From Mycobacterium sp. AT1 (GTDB taxonomy: Bacteria; Actinomycetota; Actinomycetes; Mycobacteriales; Mycobacteriaceae), in NCBI RefSeq assembly GCF_002043095.1, contig NZ_MVOC01000046.1, forward strand, positions 20,801 to 84,800: a DNA stretch of 64,000 bases, written 5' to 3'. Both the position numbers and the translations under genes were made by a program. The first letter of the stretch is position 1, and the number at the start of each line of letters is the position of its first letter. This document shows positions 41,001-49,197 of this stretch, piece by piece. The notes beneath the pieces are model-generated. The model was not told the DNA's origin. It was given only the letters and a program-made list of their open reading frames with translations, and did not search any database.

Positions 41001-43518
41001 ACGCACCCTCGAGTTGATGTAACGGCAGCGTCCTGAGGAACAGGGGATCGGCCATCTGCTCGTTCTTGGGCCGGGCCTCGTCGCCGAAGGAAATGGCTTC
41101 CTCCGTCATGTCGATGAAGCCGCGCACCGCCGTCGTCCCGTAGGAATGCCCGGCGCCCTCGGCCCGCTCCTTGAACAGGCCAAGCAGCGGGACGTCCTTC
41201 TCGTCGCCGACTTCGACTGCGCGGGCGTGCCATTCGGCGGAGGTGTCGGACAGCGTGCGGAATCCGACGCCGCCGACGACCGAGATGACGTTGGGGAAGT
41301 ACTTGTTCAGCACCGGCCCGTTGGTGTCGAGGTAGCTGGGTTCGAAGAACTCGCCACCGATGTAGCTCTCCACCGTGCACAGCCCGACGCGGCCCATGGT
41401 CTTCATCAGCGACTTCTCGGCGGCCTTCTTGAATCGCTTGAACGCCGTCGTGATCGCGGTTTCGTCAGTACCGAACTTCTCCTCGGCGCGCATCTGCACG
41501 CTGAGTGAATAGACCGCCGACGCCCCGAACCCGAGGACCGTCGCGACGTGGTGCGACGAGCAGACCTGACCGCTCTCCACGATCACCGACACCCGGCGGC
41601 GCAGGCCCTCTTCGATGAGCCGCTGGTTGACGGCCGAGATCACGATGGTCATGGGCATCGCGGCGAGCTCGCTGGTGACGTGGCGGTCCGAGATGACCGC
41701 GATGCCACCGGATTCGCGGGCGAAGGCCTCGACCTCGTCGCACAGCTCGTCGATTCCGGCGATCAACGCGGCGGCGTTGGCCGCCCCGTCGTCGAGCACC
41801 ACGCGGTATCGACTGCCGAAGCGGCGCACCGGCGTCTGCTTCTGATCGCGGATCTTCAGCATGTCGAGATGGGTCAGGATCGGCGAGTTGATCACGATCT
41901 GCGGCGCGGGCGTCGCACCGCTGTTGGGCTTCGCGCCGAGCGCCACCCGCAGCGTCATCCCGTCGGCCTCGCGAATGCTGTCCAGCGGCGGGTTGGTCAC
42001 CTGGGCGAACCGCTGCGAGAAGTACCGCGCAATGCCGCCTTCGTGATTGGACAGCGCGTTGATCGCCGCGCCGTACCCCATCGCGGAGATCTTCTCCTGA
42101 CCCGTGGCGAGCATCGGGTCCATCAGGAACTTGAAGCTCTCCTGGTTCAGCGAGTACGCCACGTACCGCTGATAGCGGTTCAGGTCGCCGTTGTAGCGGG
42201 CGGGTGACAGCTGCCCTTCCGGCGGGACGGCGGGCAACTCGTCGAGGTTGACGCGGGACTCGGCCACCATCGCCGGGTAGTCATGTTGCGCCGCAAGCAT
42301 TTCGAGCGCCTCGACGGTGGTGAACGAGCGGCGCCGGGAGTGGTCGTAGTACAGCATGCCGCCGGCTTCGATCCGGCCCCGCTTGGTCACTTCGTCGGGC
42401 TCGAAGTACAGCTGGCCGGCCTCCGACATGACGCCCAGGTACTCGGCGGTTTCGACGGTTCGCAACGGGCGCAACCCAAGTCGGTCGAGCCGGGCCCCGA
42501 TGTAGCGACCGTCGCCGAAGATCAGCGCCGCGGGCCCGTCGTTCTTCTCCTCGTAGAGGCTGAAGAACTCCAGCATCGCGCGAACTTCGGGCGACAGCGT
42601 CGGGTCGTTCTCCCAGGCCGGCGGCATCATCGCGACGACGGCGGTGACGAGGTCGAGGTCGTCCTCGAGGACGCGGTTCTGCAGCGTCTGGTCGAGCCGG
42701 CAGCTGTCGGACTGGCCGTGCGGCCGGATGATCGCGCGGTTGCGGGCCAGGGCGATGGCGTTGTCGGAGAGCCGGTTCTTCTTGTCGGTGTTGAGTTCGC
42801 CGTTGTGCGCCATCAACCGGAAGGGTTGGGCCATGGTCGCATTCGGCGCGGTGTTGGTGGAGAACCGCGTGTGGAAGAACATCGAGTGCACTTCCATGGA
42901 CGGGTCCGACAGATCGCTGAAGTACGGGACCACTTCGTTCGAGTTCAGCCGACCCTTGAGTACCTGCGTGCGGGCGCTCAGCGACAGCGGGTACATGCCC
43001 TCGAGTTCGGGACGGGTGTAGGCGACTTCTTCGATGGCCATCAGGGCGTCGTGAATGCTGCGGTCCGACAGCGGCCCGCCGTTCGCCGTGGTGAAGACCC
43101 ACTGGCGGATGGGCAGCTGATACTTGACCGCGGCCGGCCGGATGGCCGTGTCGTCCACGGGAACTTCGCGTTCGACGAGGATGTCGAAACCGCGATCGGC
43201 GAGCGCCTGGCGGACGACCTGCTCGGCCTCGGCGTGGAAGGCCGGGTCGTTGGGCAGGAAGAAGTTGCCGACGCCGAAGACGCCGAGGTCGAGGTCGGGT
43301 CGGCCGGTCACCCTGCGGAAGAACCGCAGCGACAGGTCGAGGTTGACGCCAGCGCCGTCGCCGACGCCTTCCGAGGACATGCCGCCGCGGTGGGGGACCG
43401 CGCATAGCGCCTCGTGCAGCTTGCGGATGACCTCGTGGGTCTGGCGGCCGTCCTTGCGTGTCAGGAAGCCGACGCCGCAGCTGCTCTTCTCCTGATCCGG
43501 GTCATACAGTCCGACCAC
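38065..43518 (-). CDS. gltB: Glutamate synthase large subunit-like protein with an extra C-terminal region
   Basis: The product is 1817 residues, about 300 longer than typical GltB. The class II amidotransferase domain has its nucleophile Cys14 in KSSCGVGF after a 13-residue propeptide. The central domain, the FMN-binding synthase domain (PGEGGQLPAPKV, SPPPHHDTYSIEDLAQLI) and the GXGXG domain follow. A Cys set in KCVMAKNCNIKCPAG (C-x5-C-x3-C) could hold the 3Fe-4S cluster, with shorter spacing than the usual C-x5-C-x4-C. The last 189 residues (from about 1629) are a helical extension of unknown role. No GltD follows; a diflavin reductase does. It may be an alternative glutamate synthase. GTG start. 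Confidence 0.85.
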   Translation of the reverse strand: MVGLYDPDQEKSSCGVGFLTRKDGRQTHEVIRKLHEALCAVPHRGGMSSEGVGDGAGVNLDLSLRFFRRVTGRPDLDLGVFGVGNFFLPNDPAFHAEAEQVVRQALADRGFDILVEREVPVDDTAIRPAAVKYQLPIRQWVFTTANGGPLSDRSIHDALMAIEEVAYTRPELEGMYPLSLSARTQVLKGRLNSNEVVPYFSDLSDPSMEVHSMFFHTRFSTNTAPNATMAQPFRLMAHNGELNTDKKNRLSDNAIALARNRAIIRPHGQSDSCRLDQTLQNRVLEDDLDLVTAVVAMMPPAWENDPTLSPEVRAMLEFFSLYEEKNDGPAALIFGDGRYIGARLDRLGLRPLRTVETAEYLGVMSEAGQLYFEPDEVTKRGRIEAGGMLYYDHSRRRSFTTVEALEMLAAQHDYPAMVAESRVNLDELPAVPPEGQLSPARYNGDLNRYQRYVAYSLNQESFKFLMDPMLATGQEKISAMGYGAAINALSNHEGGIARYFSQRFAQVTNPPLDSIREADGMTLRVALGAKPNSGATPAPQIVINSPILTHLDMLKIRDQKQTPVRRFGSRYRVVLDDGAANAAALIAGIDELCDEVEAFARESGGIAVISDRHVTSELAAMPMTIVISAVNQRLIEEGLRRRVSVIVESGQVCSSHHVATVLGFGASAVYSLSVQMRAEEKFGTDETAITTAFKRFKKAAEKSLMKTMGRVGLCTVESYIGGEFFEPSYLDTNGPVLNKYFPNVISVVGGVGFRTLSDTSAEWHARAVEVGDEKDVPLLGLFKERAEGAGHSYGTTAVRGFIDMTEEAISFGDEARPKNEQMADPLFLRTLPLHQLEGAFGLDDEAYRNNSFDEMTPRAINSFDITPGYRSFVFAVNAERTRRPAALRDVLAFPADVNFVHTAEEFRSEMGQFAQFGNNSYLVRGLTLVRVGDEFTLRLTHSPGRLTALADSLVQRFGDEIVDHEVIGDRLWLTARGRARKYLAQLQSAPDSIPLPSVQPADEITATLTSGAMSHGALVAPAHEAVAHGTNMVGGLSNCGEGGEHLTRYGTIRGSRIKQFASGRFGVWAGYLADPMLRELEIKIGQGAKPGEGGQLPAPKVTVQIAAARGGTPGVELVSPPPHHDTYSIEDLAQLIHDCKAARVRVIVKLVSSEGIGIIAAGVAKAGADVINVAGNTGGTGAAAVTSLKYAGRSAEIGVAEVHQALVANGIRQKVVLRASGAHQTASDVVKSALLGADSYEFGTTALMMLKCVMAKNCNIKCPAGLTTNAEAFEGDPRALAQYLLNISHEVREILATLGLSSLRHARGRSDLLHLLDHPSSIGQLDLRAMLAPAHGFVPEDPIYLEKDYAVDDALLAQLNLDGVVTDPVALGNMNKSVGGQLAIDIERMLNHPGPDGIADGLAVATDDRGRRYLLPDSVVITTTGSAGQSYGVFCNDGMTLTHKGTCNDGVGKSQCGGTIAVRSPGGGSTQPGGNVLIGNFALFGASGGRLFVEGEAGDRFAVRNSGATAVVEGVGEFLCEYMTNGAVFNIGGFGKGVANGMSGGFLYQYDPAGDLPSKVSADSVKLASITEAPFHEVAARTLLEWHVAATGSVKATDLLADWETTRTHVVYAMPRALLQYQDADAILSSKTRKELLDELAAALAGHQVAKFKRSYRDDEYVLGGAVPGYGVTDTEDMYALLNTYTVLNMAQQLALSRLPGVTDVTDARVGKAVRNLVLTEDFYLIQKLQKYARNAVDGFTDENLAVFVANKRITDYKAALTQRNVLSTDSPGTYGWILHQDSKNVERIGRLPSFEELFAAQSIPDVAASFESLENA

Positions 43519-43600
43519 CGAGGCTCACCCCTTTGCACGTACGTGGCATGTAGCAACACCCGGGGCCTCGTCGTTGAGCATGGGCGAGCACAAACACCTT

Positions 43601-43618
43601 AGGGTACCCTGATCAGGG
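43601..43618. promoter_or_regulatory. Two interlocked palindromes between gltB and the ABC permease genes
   Basis: AGGGTACCCT (43601-43610) and CCCTGATCAGGG (43607-43618) are perfect palindromes sharing four bases. They lie in the 198-base gap between the divergent gltB-like and permease starts. This is a good place for a regulator controlling either side; the binding protein is unknown. Confidence 0.5.
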
Positions 43619-43716
43619 GTTTAGCGCAGCGCTCGGCGTCTGTGACGGCTCCTCCTGGACTCGTCATGAGTTAATCCATCGCCGCGGGAGCGGGGCAGCG
43701 CATAGCGTGCCCCCAC

Positions 43717-44586
43717 GTGACTCGACGCGTTCCTGCCTGGTTGGCCGCCCCTGCCGTCGCCGGACTGGCGCTGCTGTTGGTCTATCCGACGATCTGCCTG
43801 GTCGCGCTCGCTGTGACGAAGTCCTCACTCGCCAAGCCGCTCAACCGCTTCACCGGACTCGCCAATTTCACCGGAGCGTTCGCCTCGCCGGCGTTCACCC
43901 CGTCGCTGTGGAAGTCGACGATCTTCGCGGTCCTCGTCGCGGTCGTGACGACGCTGCTGGGGCTCGGCATCGCGCTGCTCCTTCGCCATCGCGGTGGCGG
44001 CTTCGGCGTCGTCGGAGCGCTGTTCCTGCTGCCGTTGGTGACCGCACCGGTGCTCGTCGGCGTCGCCTGGAAGCTGCTGCTGGCTCCGGTCGGTGGCGGG
44101 CTTGCCACCGTCTTCGAGGCCGTCGGGCTGGCGGGGTTCAACCCGCTGGGATCCGACGTCGGGGCTTTCGTCGTGCTGGTGGTCATCCACGTCTGGCAAT
44201 GGACGCCGTTTGCGACGCTGATCGCATTCGCCGCGCTTGGCGTCGTCCGCCCCGAGCTTCTCGAATCCGCCCTCATCGACGGTGCGACCTCGTGGCGGTC
44301 CTTCACCACCGTCACCTGGCCCGCGATCGCCCCAAGCATCTGGGCCGTCGCCGTGCTCGAACTGGTCATCGGTTTCAAGGTGTTCGACCTCCTCGTCGTC
44401 ATCACCGCCGGGGGACCGGGCTTCTCGACGAGCCTGTCGCCGTTCGTGATCTACCAGACCGGTCTGCGCGGTAGCTTCGACATGGGCACCGCTGCCGCCC
44501 AGACGCTGGTGTTCGGTCTCGTCGTCGGGGCTGTGGCCACCGTCGTCACGACGCTGCGGGCCCGCGCGCTCAAGGCCGACGCGTGA
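43717..44586 (+). CDS. ABC transporter permease (MalF type)
   Basis: The product is 289 residues from GTG 43717. Six membrane helices are visible, beginning WLAAPAVAGLALLLVYPTICLVALAV. The EAA loop that contacts the ATPase is ESALIDGATSWRSFTTVTWPAIAPS. It pairs with the next permease, with which it overlaps by four bases (GTGA). The substrate is probably a sugar or polyol, by family. Confidence 0.87.
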   Translation: MTRRVPAWLAAPAVAGLALLLVYPTICLVALAVTKSSLAKPLNRFTGLANFTGAFASPAFTPSLWKSTIFAVLVAVVTTLLGLGIALLLRHRGGGFGVVGALFLLPLVTAPVLVGVAWKLLLAPVGGGLATVFEAVGLAGFNPLGSDVGAFVVLVVIHVWQWTPFATLIAFAALGVVRPELLESALIDGATSWRSFTTVTWPAIAPSIWAVAVLELVIGFKVFDLLVVITAGGPGFSTSLSPFVIYQTGLRGSFDMGTAAAQTLVFGLVVGAVATVVTTLRARALKADA

Positions 44587-45374
44587 AGGCTCGCGTCGTC
44601 CTCGTCGGCGCGGTCGCCGTTGCGCTGCTGCCGATCGCGTACCTGCTGTCGTTGGCGCTGCGCCCCGCGGGCGAGGTGCTCAACTCCAGCCTGCTGCCAG
44701 ACACGGTGTCCTTCGACGACTTCGTGAAGGTGTTCGACACCATCGAGCTGGGCACCATGCTGGCCAACTCGTGGGTCTCGGCGGTCGGCGCCGCGGTGCT
44801 GGCGGTCGTGATCGCCACGCCCGCAGCCTATTTCACGGCCCGGCACGTCCGGGGCGAGAGACTGCTGACGGTCTTGTTGGCGAGCTATTGCGCGCCGCCG
44901 ATCGTCGCGATCATCCCGTTGTTCTTCCTGTTGCGCTACGCCGGGCTCACCAACGGCGTCGTCGGCCTCATCCTCGTCAACGGCATCGCGGGGGTCCCGG
45001 TGGCCGCCTGGTTGCTGGACGGTTTCGTGCGGCGCATTCCCGTGGAGATCGACGAGGCTGCCGCGATTGACGGGCTGTCCGTCGTGGCGACCCTGCGCAA
45101 GGTCGTCATCCCGCTGCTGTGGCCCGGCATCGTCGCCGCGCTACTGGTCACGTTCTTCCTGTCCTACAACGACTTCCTGTTTGCCGTGTACCTCGCCGTG
45201 ACGAAGGAAAGCCAAACCCTCACCGTCGGACTGTCCCTCTTTCAAGGCGATCGCAACGTGCAGTTCGGCCAGCAGGCCGCGGCCGGGCTGCTCGGCGTCG
45301 CCCCCGTTTACGTGCTTGCGCTGGCCGCCCAGCGCTACCTCGTCGGCGGACTGACCACCGGAGCTACGAAATGA
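44583..45374 (+). CDS. ABC transporter permease (MalG type)
   Basis: The product is 263 residues from GTG 44583. It has six helices and the EAA loop DEAAAIDGLSVVATLRKVVIPLLWPG. It overlaps both neighbours by four bases (GTGA upstream, ATGA downstream), so the permeases and ATPase are made together. Confidence 0.87.
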   Translation: MKARVVLVGAVAVALLPIAYLLSLALRPAGEVLNSSLLPDTVSFDDFVKVFDTIELGTMLANSWVSAVGAAVLAVVIATPAAYFTARHVRGERLLTVLLASYCAPPIVAIIPLFFLLRYAGLTNGVVGLILVNGIAGVPVAAWLLDGFVRRIPVEIDEAAAIDGLSVVATLRKVVIPLLWPGIVAALLVTFFLSYNDFLFAVYLAVTKESQTLTVGLSLFQGDRNVQFGQQAAAGLLGVAPVYVLALAAQRYLVGGLTTGATK

Positions 45375-46444
45375 GCAGTCCCACCAGCGCGGTCGAGATC
45401 GCCGGCCTCACCAAGACCTACGACGACCACGCCGTCGTCGGCGATCTGACCCTCACCCTGCCCGACGGTTCGTTGACGGTGCTCGTTGGTCCGTCCGGCT
45501 GCGGCAAGTCCACCACCCTGCGCATCGTCGCCGGACTCGAGACGGCCGACGGTGGCACCGTGTCGATCGGTGGTCGCGACGTCACCACGGAGTCCCCGCG
45601 GACGCGCGACGTCGCCATGGTGTTCCAGAACTATGCGCTGTATCCGCACCTGTCGGTGGCGGCCAACATTGCGTTTCCGTTGCGCAACAACGGGGTTGCG
45701 AAGGCCGAGGCGACGCGGCGGGCGCGCGAGGCCGCCGACCGGGTGGGCATCACCGCGCTGCTCGACCGCAAGCCTCGTCAACTGTCCGGCGGCCAGCAGC
45801 AGAGGGTCGCCATCGCCAGGGCGTTGGTCCGGACGCCGAAGGTGTTCCTGTTCGACGAACCGCTCAGCAACCTCGACGCCAAACTCCGCGTCGAACTGCG
45901 ATCCGAGATCCGGCGCCTGCAACAGGATTCGGGCATCACCGCGCTGTACGTCACGCACGACCAGGAGGAGGCGATGACGATCGCCGACCAACTCGTCGTC
46001 CTCGACGCAGGGACCATCGCGCAAGTGGGCACGCCCGAGGAGCTCTACCGCCGGCCGGCCAACACCTTCGTCGCGGGGTTCATCGGCTCGCCGAGCATGA
46101 ACCTGCTCGGCGGCACCGTGCGGGCCGGGACGTTCGAGGGTGACGGGGTTCGGTTCGCCGCCCCCGGTGCCGACGCGGCTGCCGTCACGTTGGGGGTGCG
46201 GCCCGAGGACATGCTGGTCGCCCCGGCGGAGCATGGCAACGGCACCGTCGAGATCGTCGAATTGCTCGGGCCGCGTTACGTGTTCATCGTGACGGCGGGC
46301 GCACACCGGCTGACGGCGGTGGTCGAGGCGGCCACCGTCGCGGGCTGGGGGAGGACGCCCGCGCCGGGCGACGCCATGACGGTCGACGTCCGGGCCGACC
46401 GGGTGCACCTGTTCGAGAGCGAGTCCGGACGCCGGCTCACCTGA
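45371..46444 (+). CDS. ABC transporter ATPase (MsmK/UgpC type)
   Basis: The product is 357 residues from ATG 45371. Walker A is GPSGCGKST, the signature is LSGGQQQRVAIARAL, Walker B is VFLFDEPLSNLDA, and the switch His is in YVTHDQEEAMTIAD. The C-terminal OB-fold region (VTLGVRPEDMLVAP) is the regulatory TOBE domain of sugar importers. It completes the importer whose binding protein is at 31742-33094. Confidence 0.9.
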   Translation: MSSPTSAVEIAGLTKTYDDHAVVGDLTLTLPDGSLTVLVGPSGCGKSTTLRIVAGLETADGGTVSIGGRDVTTESPRTRDVAMVFQNYALYPHLSVAANIAFPLRNNGVAKAEATRRAREAADRVGITALLDRKPRQLSGGQQQRVAIARALVRTPKVFLFDEPLSNLDAKLRVELRSEIRRLQQDSGITALYVTHDQEEAMTIADQLVVLDAGTIAQVGTPEELYRRPANTFVAGFIGSPSMNLLGGTVRAGTFEGDGVRFAAPGADAAAVTLGVRPEDMLVAPAEHGNGTVEIVELLGPRYVFIVTAGAHRLTAVVEAATVAGWGRTPAPGDAMTVDVRADRVHLFESESGRRLT

Positions 46445-46468
46445 GCCCGCCCGACCCCCGCCAATCAC

Positions 46469-46533
46469 CCCGCGAGCAGACGGAAAGGGCCCTGCATTGG
46501 CCCGATTGAGGGCCCTTTGCGTCTGCTCGCGGG
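46469..46533. terminator. Long hairpin between convergent ABC and MFS genes
   Basis: The 25-base arms at 46469-46493 and 46509-46533 (core CGCGAGCAGACG and CGTCTGCTCGCG, then AAAGGGCCCT and AGGGCCCTTT) pair except at one position, around a 15-base loop. It lies between genes that meet tail to tail, so it can end transcription from both sides. Confidence 0.8.
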
Positions 46534-46624
46534 AAACGCTAGCGCTCGGTGCGGCCGATGCCCCACTCGCCCGCGACCGCGCCAACGCCGAACTAGAGGC
46601 CGAACTGAAAGGACTTTGCTAGAG

Positions 46625-48211
46625 CTACTGCTCCCGCACCGCGAGGTAGTGCTCGGAGACCGGCACCCCGTCGGTGTAGCGCTCGACGGCCTGCTCGATC
46701 AAGAGGTCTTGACCGGTGAGACGCGTGTAGTGCTGGTGCATGTGCTCACCCCAGGAGCGCACGATGAACGTCTCCTTGAACGTGGACTCGTGTTCGACGC
46801 TGCGGAACAGCCGCCACTGCGAGGCGCCCGTGCGTTGCCGCGATCGGCCGAGCACCCTCATCGCCGCCAGGAAGTTCTCTTCGTCCGCCGGGTCGACGCG
46901 GTAGGAGGTCAACACCAACACCGGACCGTCGAGCGGTTCCGGCTCGAAGATCAGCGTCGGCTCGGGCCAGTGCGAGGACGGGGTCAGGTCGAGGCTGCTG
47001 GTCTTCGCGTGCAGCGGCCACCACAACGACGACAGCGAGCACACCACCAAGAGTGCCGAGCTGACCAACAGGCTGATCGAACTGGTCGAGGCGCCGGCAA
47101 CCAGGCCCCACACCACCGAGCCCAACGCCTGCCCGCCCATGAAGATCAACTGGTACACCGACAGTCCGCGGGCCCGCACCCACGCGGGCAGGCTCAGCTG
47201 CATCGAGGCGTTGAGCGTCGACAGCGACAGCAGCCACGACGCGCCACCAATGATCAAGGCCAGCAACACGACCCAGAACACGGGCACCAACGCCAGCACC
47301 ACGGTGGCAACGGCGAACCCCGCCGCGCCCGCGGTAAGAAGGAGGTTCTGGCCGAAGCGTGATCGCAAACGCCCCAACAGGAACGCGCCCACGACGGCAC
47401 CGAGGCCGAGCGCGCCAAGCAGCAGACCGTAACCCGACGACGACAGTCCAAGCCGGTTCGCGGCGATCACCGGGAGCAGTCCCCACAGCGCGCTCGCCGG
47501 GGCGATGAACAACGCAGCGCGCAGCAGGATCCGTCGCACGATCGGCGAACTGCGGATGAACCGTCCGCCCGCGCTCAGGGCGGCAAGCGCGCGCTCGGGT
47601 GGATAGTCGCGTTCGACCGCAGGCCGACGCCACCACACCAGCACGACGACGATCCCGACGAAGGACACCGCGTTGAGCGCGAAGACCGACGTCGGGCCTG
47701 CCACCGACACCAGCACGCCTGCGATGGCTGGGCCGATCGCCCGTGCCCCGTTCAAGCTCATGCTGCCCAACGCGGCTGCCGCCGGAATCTGTTGGGCGGG
47801 AACGAGATCGGGTTGAATCGCCTGCCATGCCGGGGCGGTCAGTGCCTGCCCGCACCCGATGACGAACAGCAGCGTCAGCAGCACCGCTGGCGTGGTCAGC
47901 CCAAACCCGGTCAACGTGGCGAGCAGCCCCACCCCCGCGGCCATCGCCCCCTGCGTCGCAATGAGCAGCCGACGACGGTCGACCAGGTCGGCCAAGACGC
48001 CCGACGGCAACGCCAGCAGCAGGACCGGCAGCGTGGTCGCGGTCTGCACCAGCGGCACCAGGATGGCCGCGCGCGGGTCGCCGACCAACATCCATTGCGC
48101 CCCGACGGTCTGCATCCAGGTGCCGAGATTGGAGACCAGCTGCGCGATCCACAGCGCGCGGTAGACCGGCGAGCGCAGCGGCGCCCACGTCGAGATGGGC
48201 GCCAGCGTCAG
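46625..48211 (-). CDS. MFS exporter (MFS_3 type) with a C-terminal extension
   Basis: The product is 528 residues with 12 membrane helices (LWIAQLVSNLGTWMQTVGAQWMLVG and onward) and a soluble C-terminal region of about 110 residues (VLVLTSYRVDPADEENFLAAM, ending VSEHYLAVREQ). The family contains EntS-like exporters. No ATG or GTG fits the usual N-terminus; the frame fits a start at CTG 48211 (L-T-L-A-P-I-S-T-W), which would overlap the stop of the methyltransferase gene as CTGA, in the manner of ATGA/GTGA overlaps elsewhere in this window. The exported molecule is unknown. Confidence 0.82.
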   Translation of the reverse strand: MTLAPISTWAPLRSPVYRALWIAQLVSNLGTWMQTVGAQWMLVGDPRAAILVPLVQTATTLPVLLLALPSGVLADLVDRRRLLIATQGAMAAGVGLLATLTGFGLTTPAVLLTLLFVIGCGQALTAPAWQAIQPDLVPAQQIPAAAALGSMSLNGARAIGPAIAGVLVSVAGPTSVFALNAVSFVGIVVVLVWWRRPAVERDYPPERALAALSAGGRFIRSSPIVRRILLRAALFIAPASALWGLLPVIAANRLGLSSSGYGLLLGALGLGAVVGAFLLGRLRSRFGQNLLLTAGAAGFAVATVVLALVPVFWVVLLALIIGGASWLLSLSTLNASMQLSLPAWVRARGLSVYQLIFMGGQALGSVVWGLVAGASTSSISLLVSSALLVVCSLSSLWWPLHAKTSSLDLTPSSHWPEPTLIFEPEPLDGPVLVLTSYRVDPADEENFLAAMRVLGRSRQRTGASQWRLFRSVEHESTFKETFIVRSWGEHMHQHYTRLTGQDLLIEQAVERYTDGVPVSEHYLAVREQ

Positions 48212-49113
48212 CCCTTGACCAGAGTGAACTGCCCCAGCTCGCTGATGCCCCGCTTGAAGAAGTCGCTGCAGCCCACCAGGTACTTCATGTACCGCTGGTA
48301 GACCTCCTCGGAGGTGGCGGCGACCGCTTCGTCGTGATGCTCCTCGAGCGCGGTGGCCCACAGATCCAGCGTGCGGACGTAGTGCTCGTCGAGCAGCTGC
48401 TTGTCCGCGACGGTGAACCCGGCGGCCTGCGACAGGTTGACGATGTCCTCGTCGCACGGAACCGAACCGCCGGGGAAGATCTCCTTGGCGATGAAGCGCA
48501 TGAACCGCAGGTCGGTCATCACGATCGGGATGCCCATCTCGGGCCAGCGCTTCAGCGGGTGTCCGAGGATCGCCTGCAACACCATGCGGCCGTCGGCGGG
48601 CAGGATCTTGCTGCAGGTTTCGAAGAACGGCGCATAGCGCTCCGGCGGGAACGCCTCGATCGCCTCGAGGCTGATGATGCGGTCGACGGGCTCGTCGAAC
48701 TGCTCCCACCCGCGAAGCAGCACCCGGCGGGTGCGTTCGGTCGGCAGTCCGTCGAGGAGCTGCTGGCCGAACGCGCGCTGATTCTTGCTCAACGTCAAGC
48801 CGACGACGTTGACGTCGAACTTCTCGATCGCACGCTGCATGACCGAGCCCCAGCCGCACCCGACGTCGAGCAACGTCATGCCTGGCCTGAGGTCGAGCTT
48901 GCCGAGGGCAAGGTCGATCTTTGCCATCTGCGCCTCTTCGAGCGTCATGTCATCACGCTCGAAGTACGCGCAGCTATAGGTCCGCGACGGATCCTGGAAC
49001 AGCCCGAAGAAGTCGTCGGACAGGTCGTAATGAGCCTGTACCTCTTCGAAGTGTGGCTCCATTGCCGTCGACGTCTTCGTCGATTCGGCCTTCGTCTCAA
49101 CCATGTGCGACAT
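48208..49113 (-). CDS. Mycolic acid cyclopropane synthase-family methyltransferase (first)
   Basis: The product is 301 residues. The SAM motif is TLLDVGCGWGSVMQRAIEK. The opening (FEEVQAHYDLSDDFFGLFQDPSRTYSCAYFE) is diagnostic of the CmaA/MmaA/UmaA group, which modifies mycolic acids with cyclopropane or methyl groups. The segment usually reading SIGAFEAF/SIGAFEHF is SLEAIEAFPPERY here, an active-site region change also worth noting. It precedes the exporter with a four-base overlap, so they form one transcript. Confidence 0.88.
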   Translation of the reverse strand: MSHMVETKAESTKTSTAMEPHFEEVQAHYDLSDDFFGLFQDPSRTYSCAYFERDDMTLEEAQMAKIDLALGKLDLRPGMTLLDVGCGWGSVMQRAIEKFDVNVVGLTLSKNQRAFGQQLLDGLPTERTRRVLLRGWEQFDEPVDRIISLEAIEAFPPERYAPFFETCSKILPADGRMVLQAILGHPLKRWPEMGIPIVMTDLRFMRFIAKEIFPGGSVPCDEDIVNLSQAAGFTVADKQLLDEHYVRTLDLWATALEEHHDEAVAATSEEVYQRYMKYLVGCSDFFKRGISELGQFTLVKG

Positions 49114-49197
49114 TCCTTCACCCGATGGAGCGGACCAGGTCGCTACGGTCCTCGTTGATCAAAATTCAGTGTGCAAAAGCTACTACACCGTCGTCAA

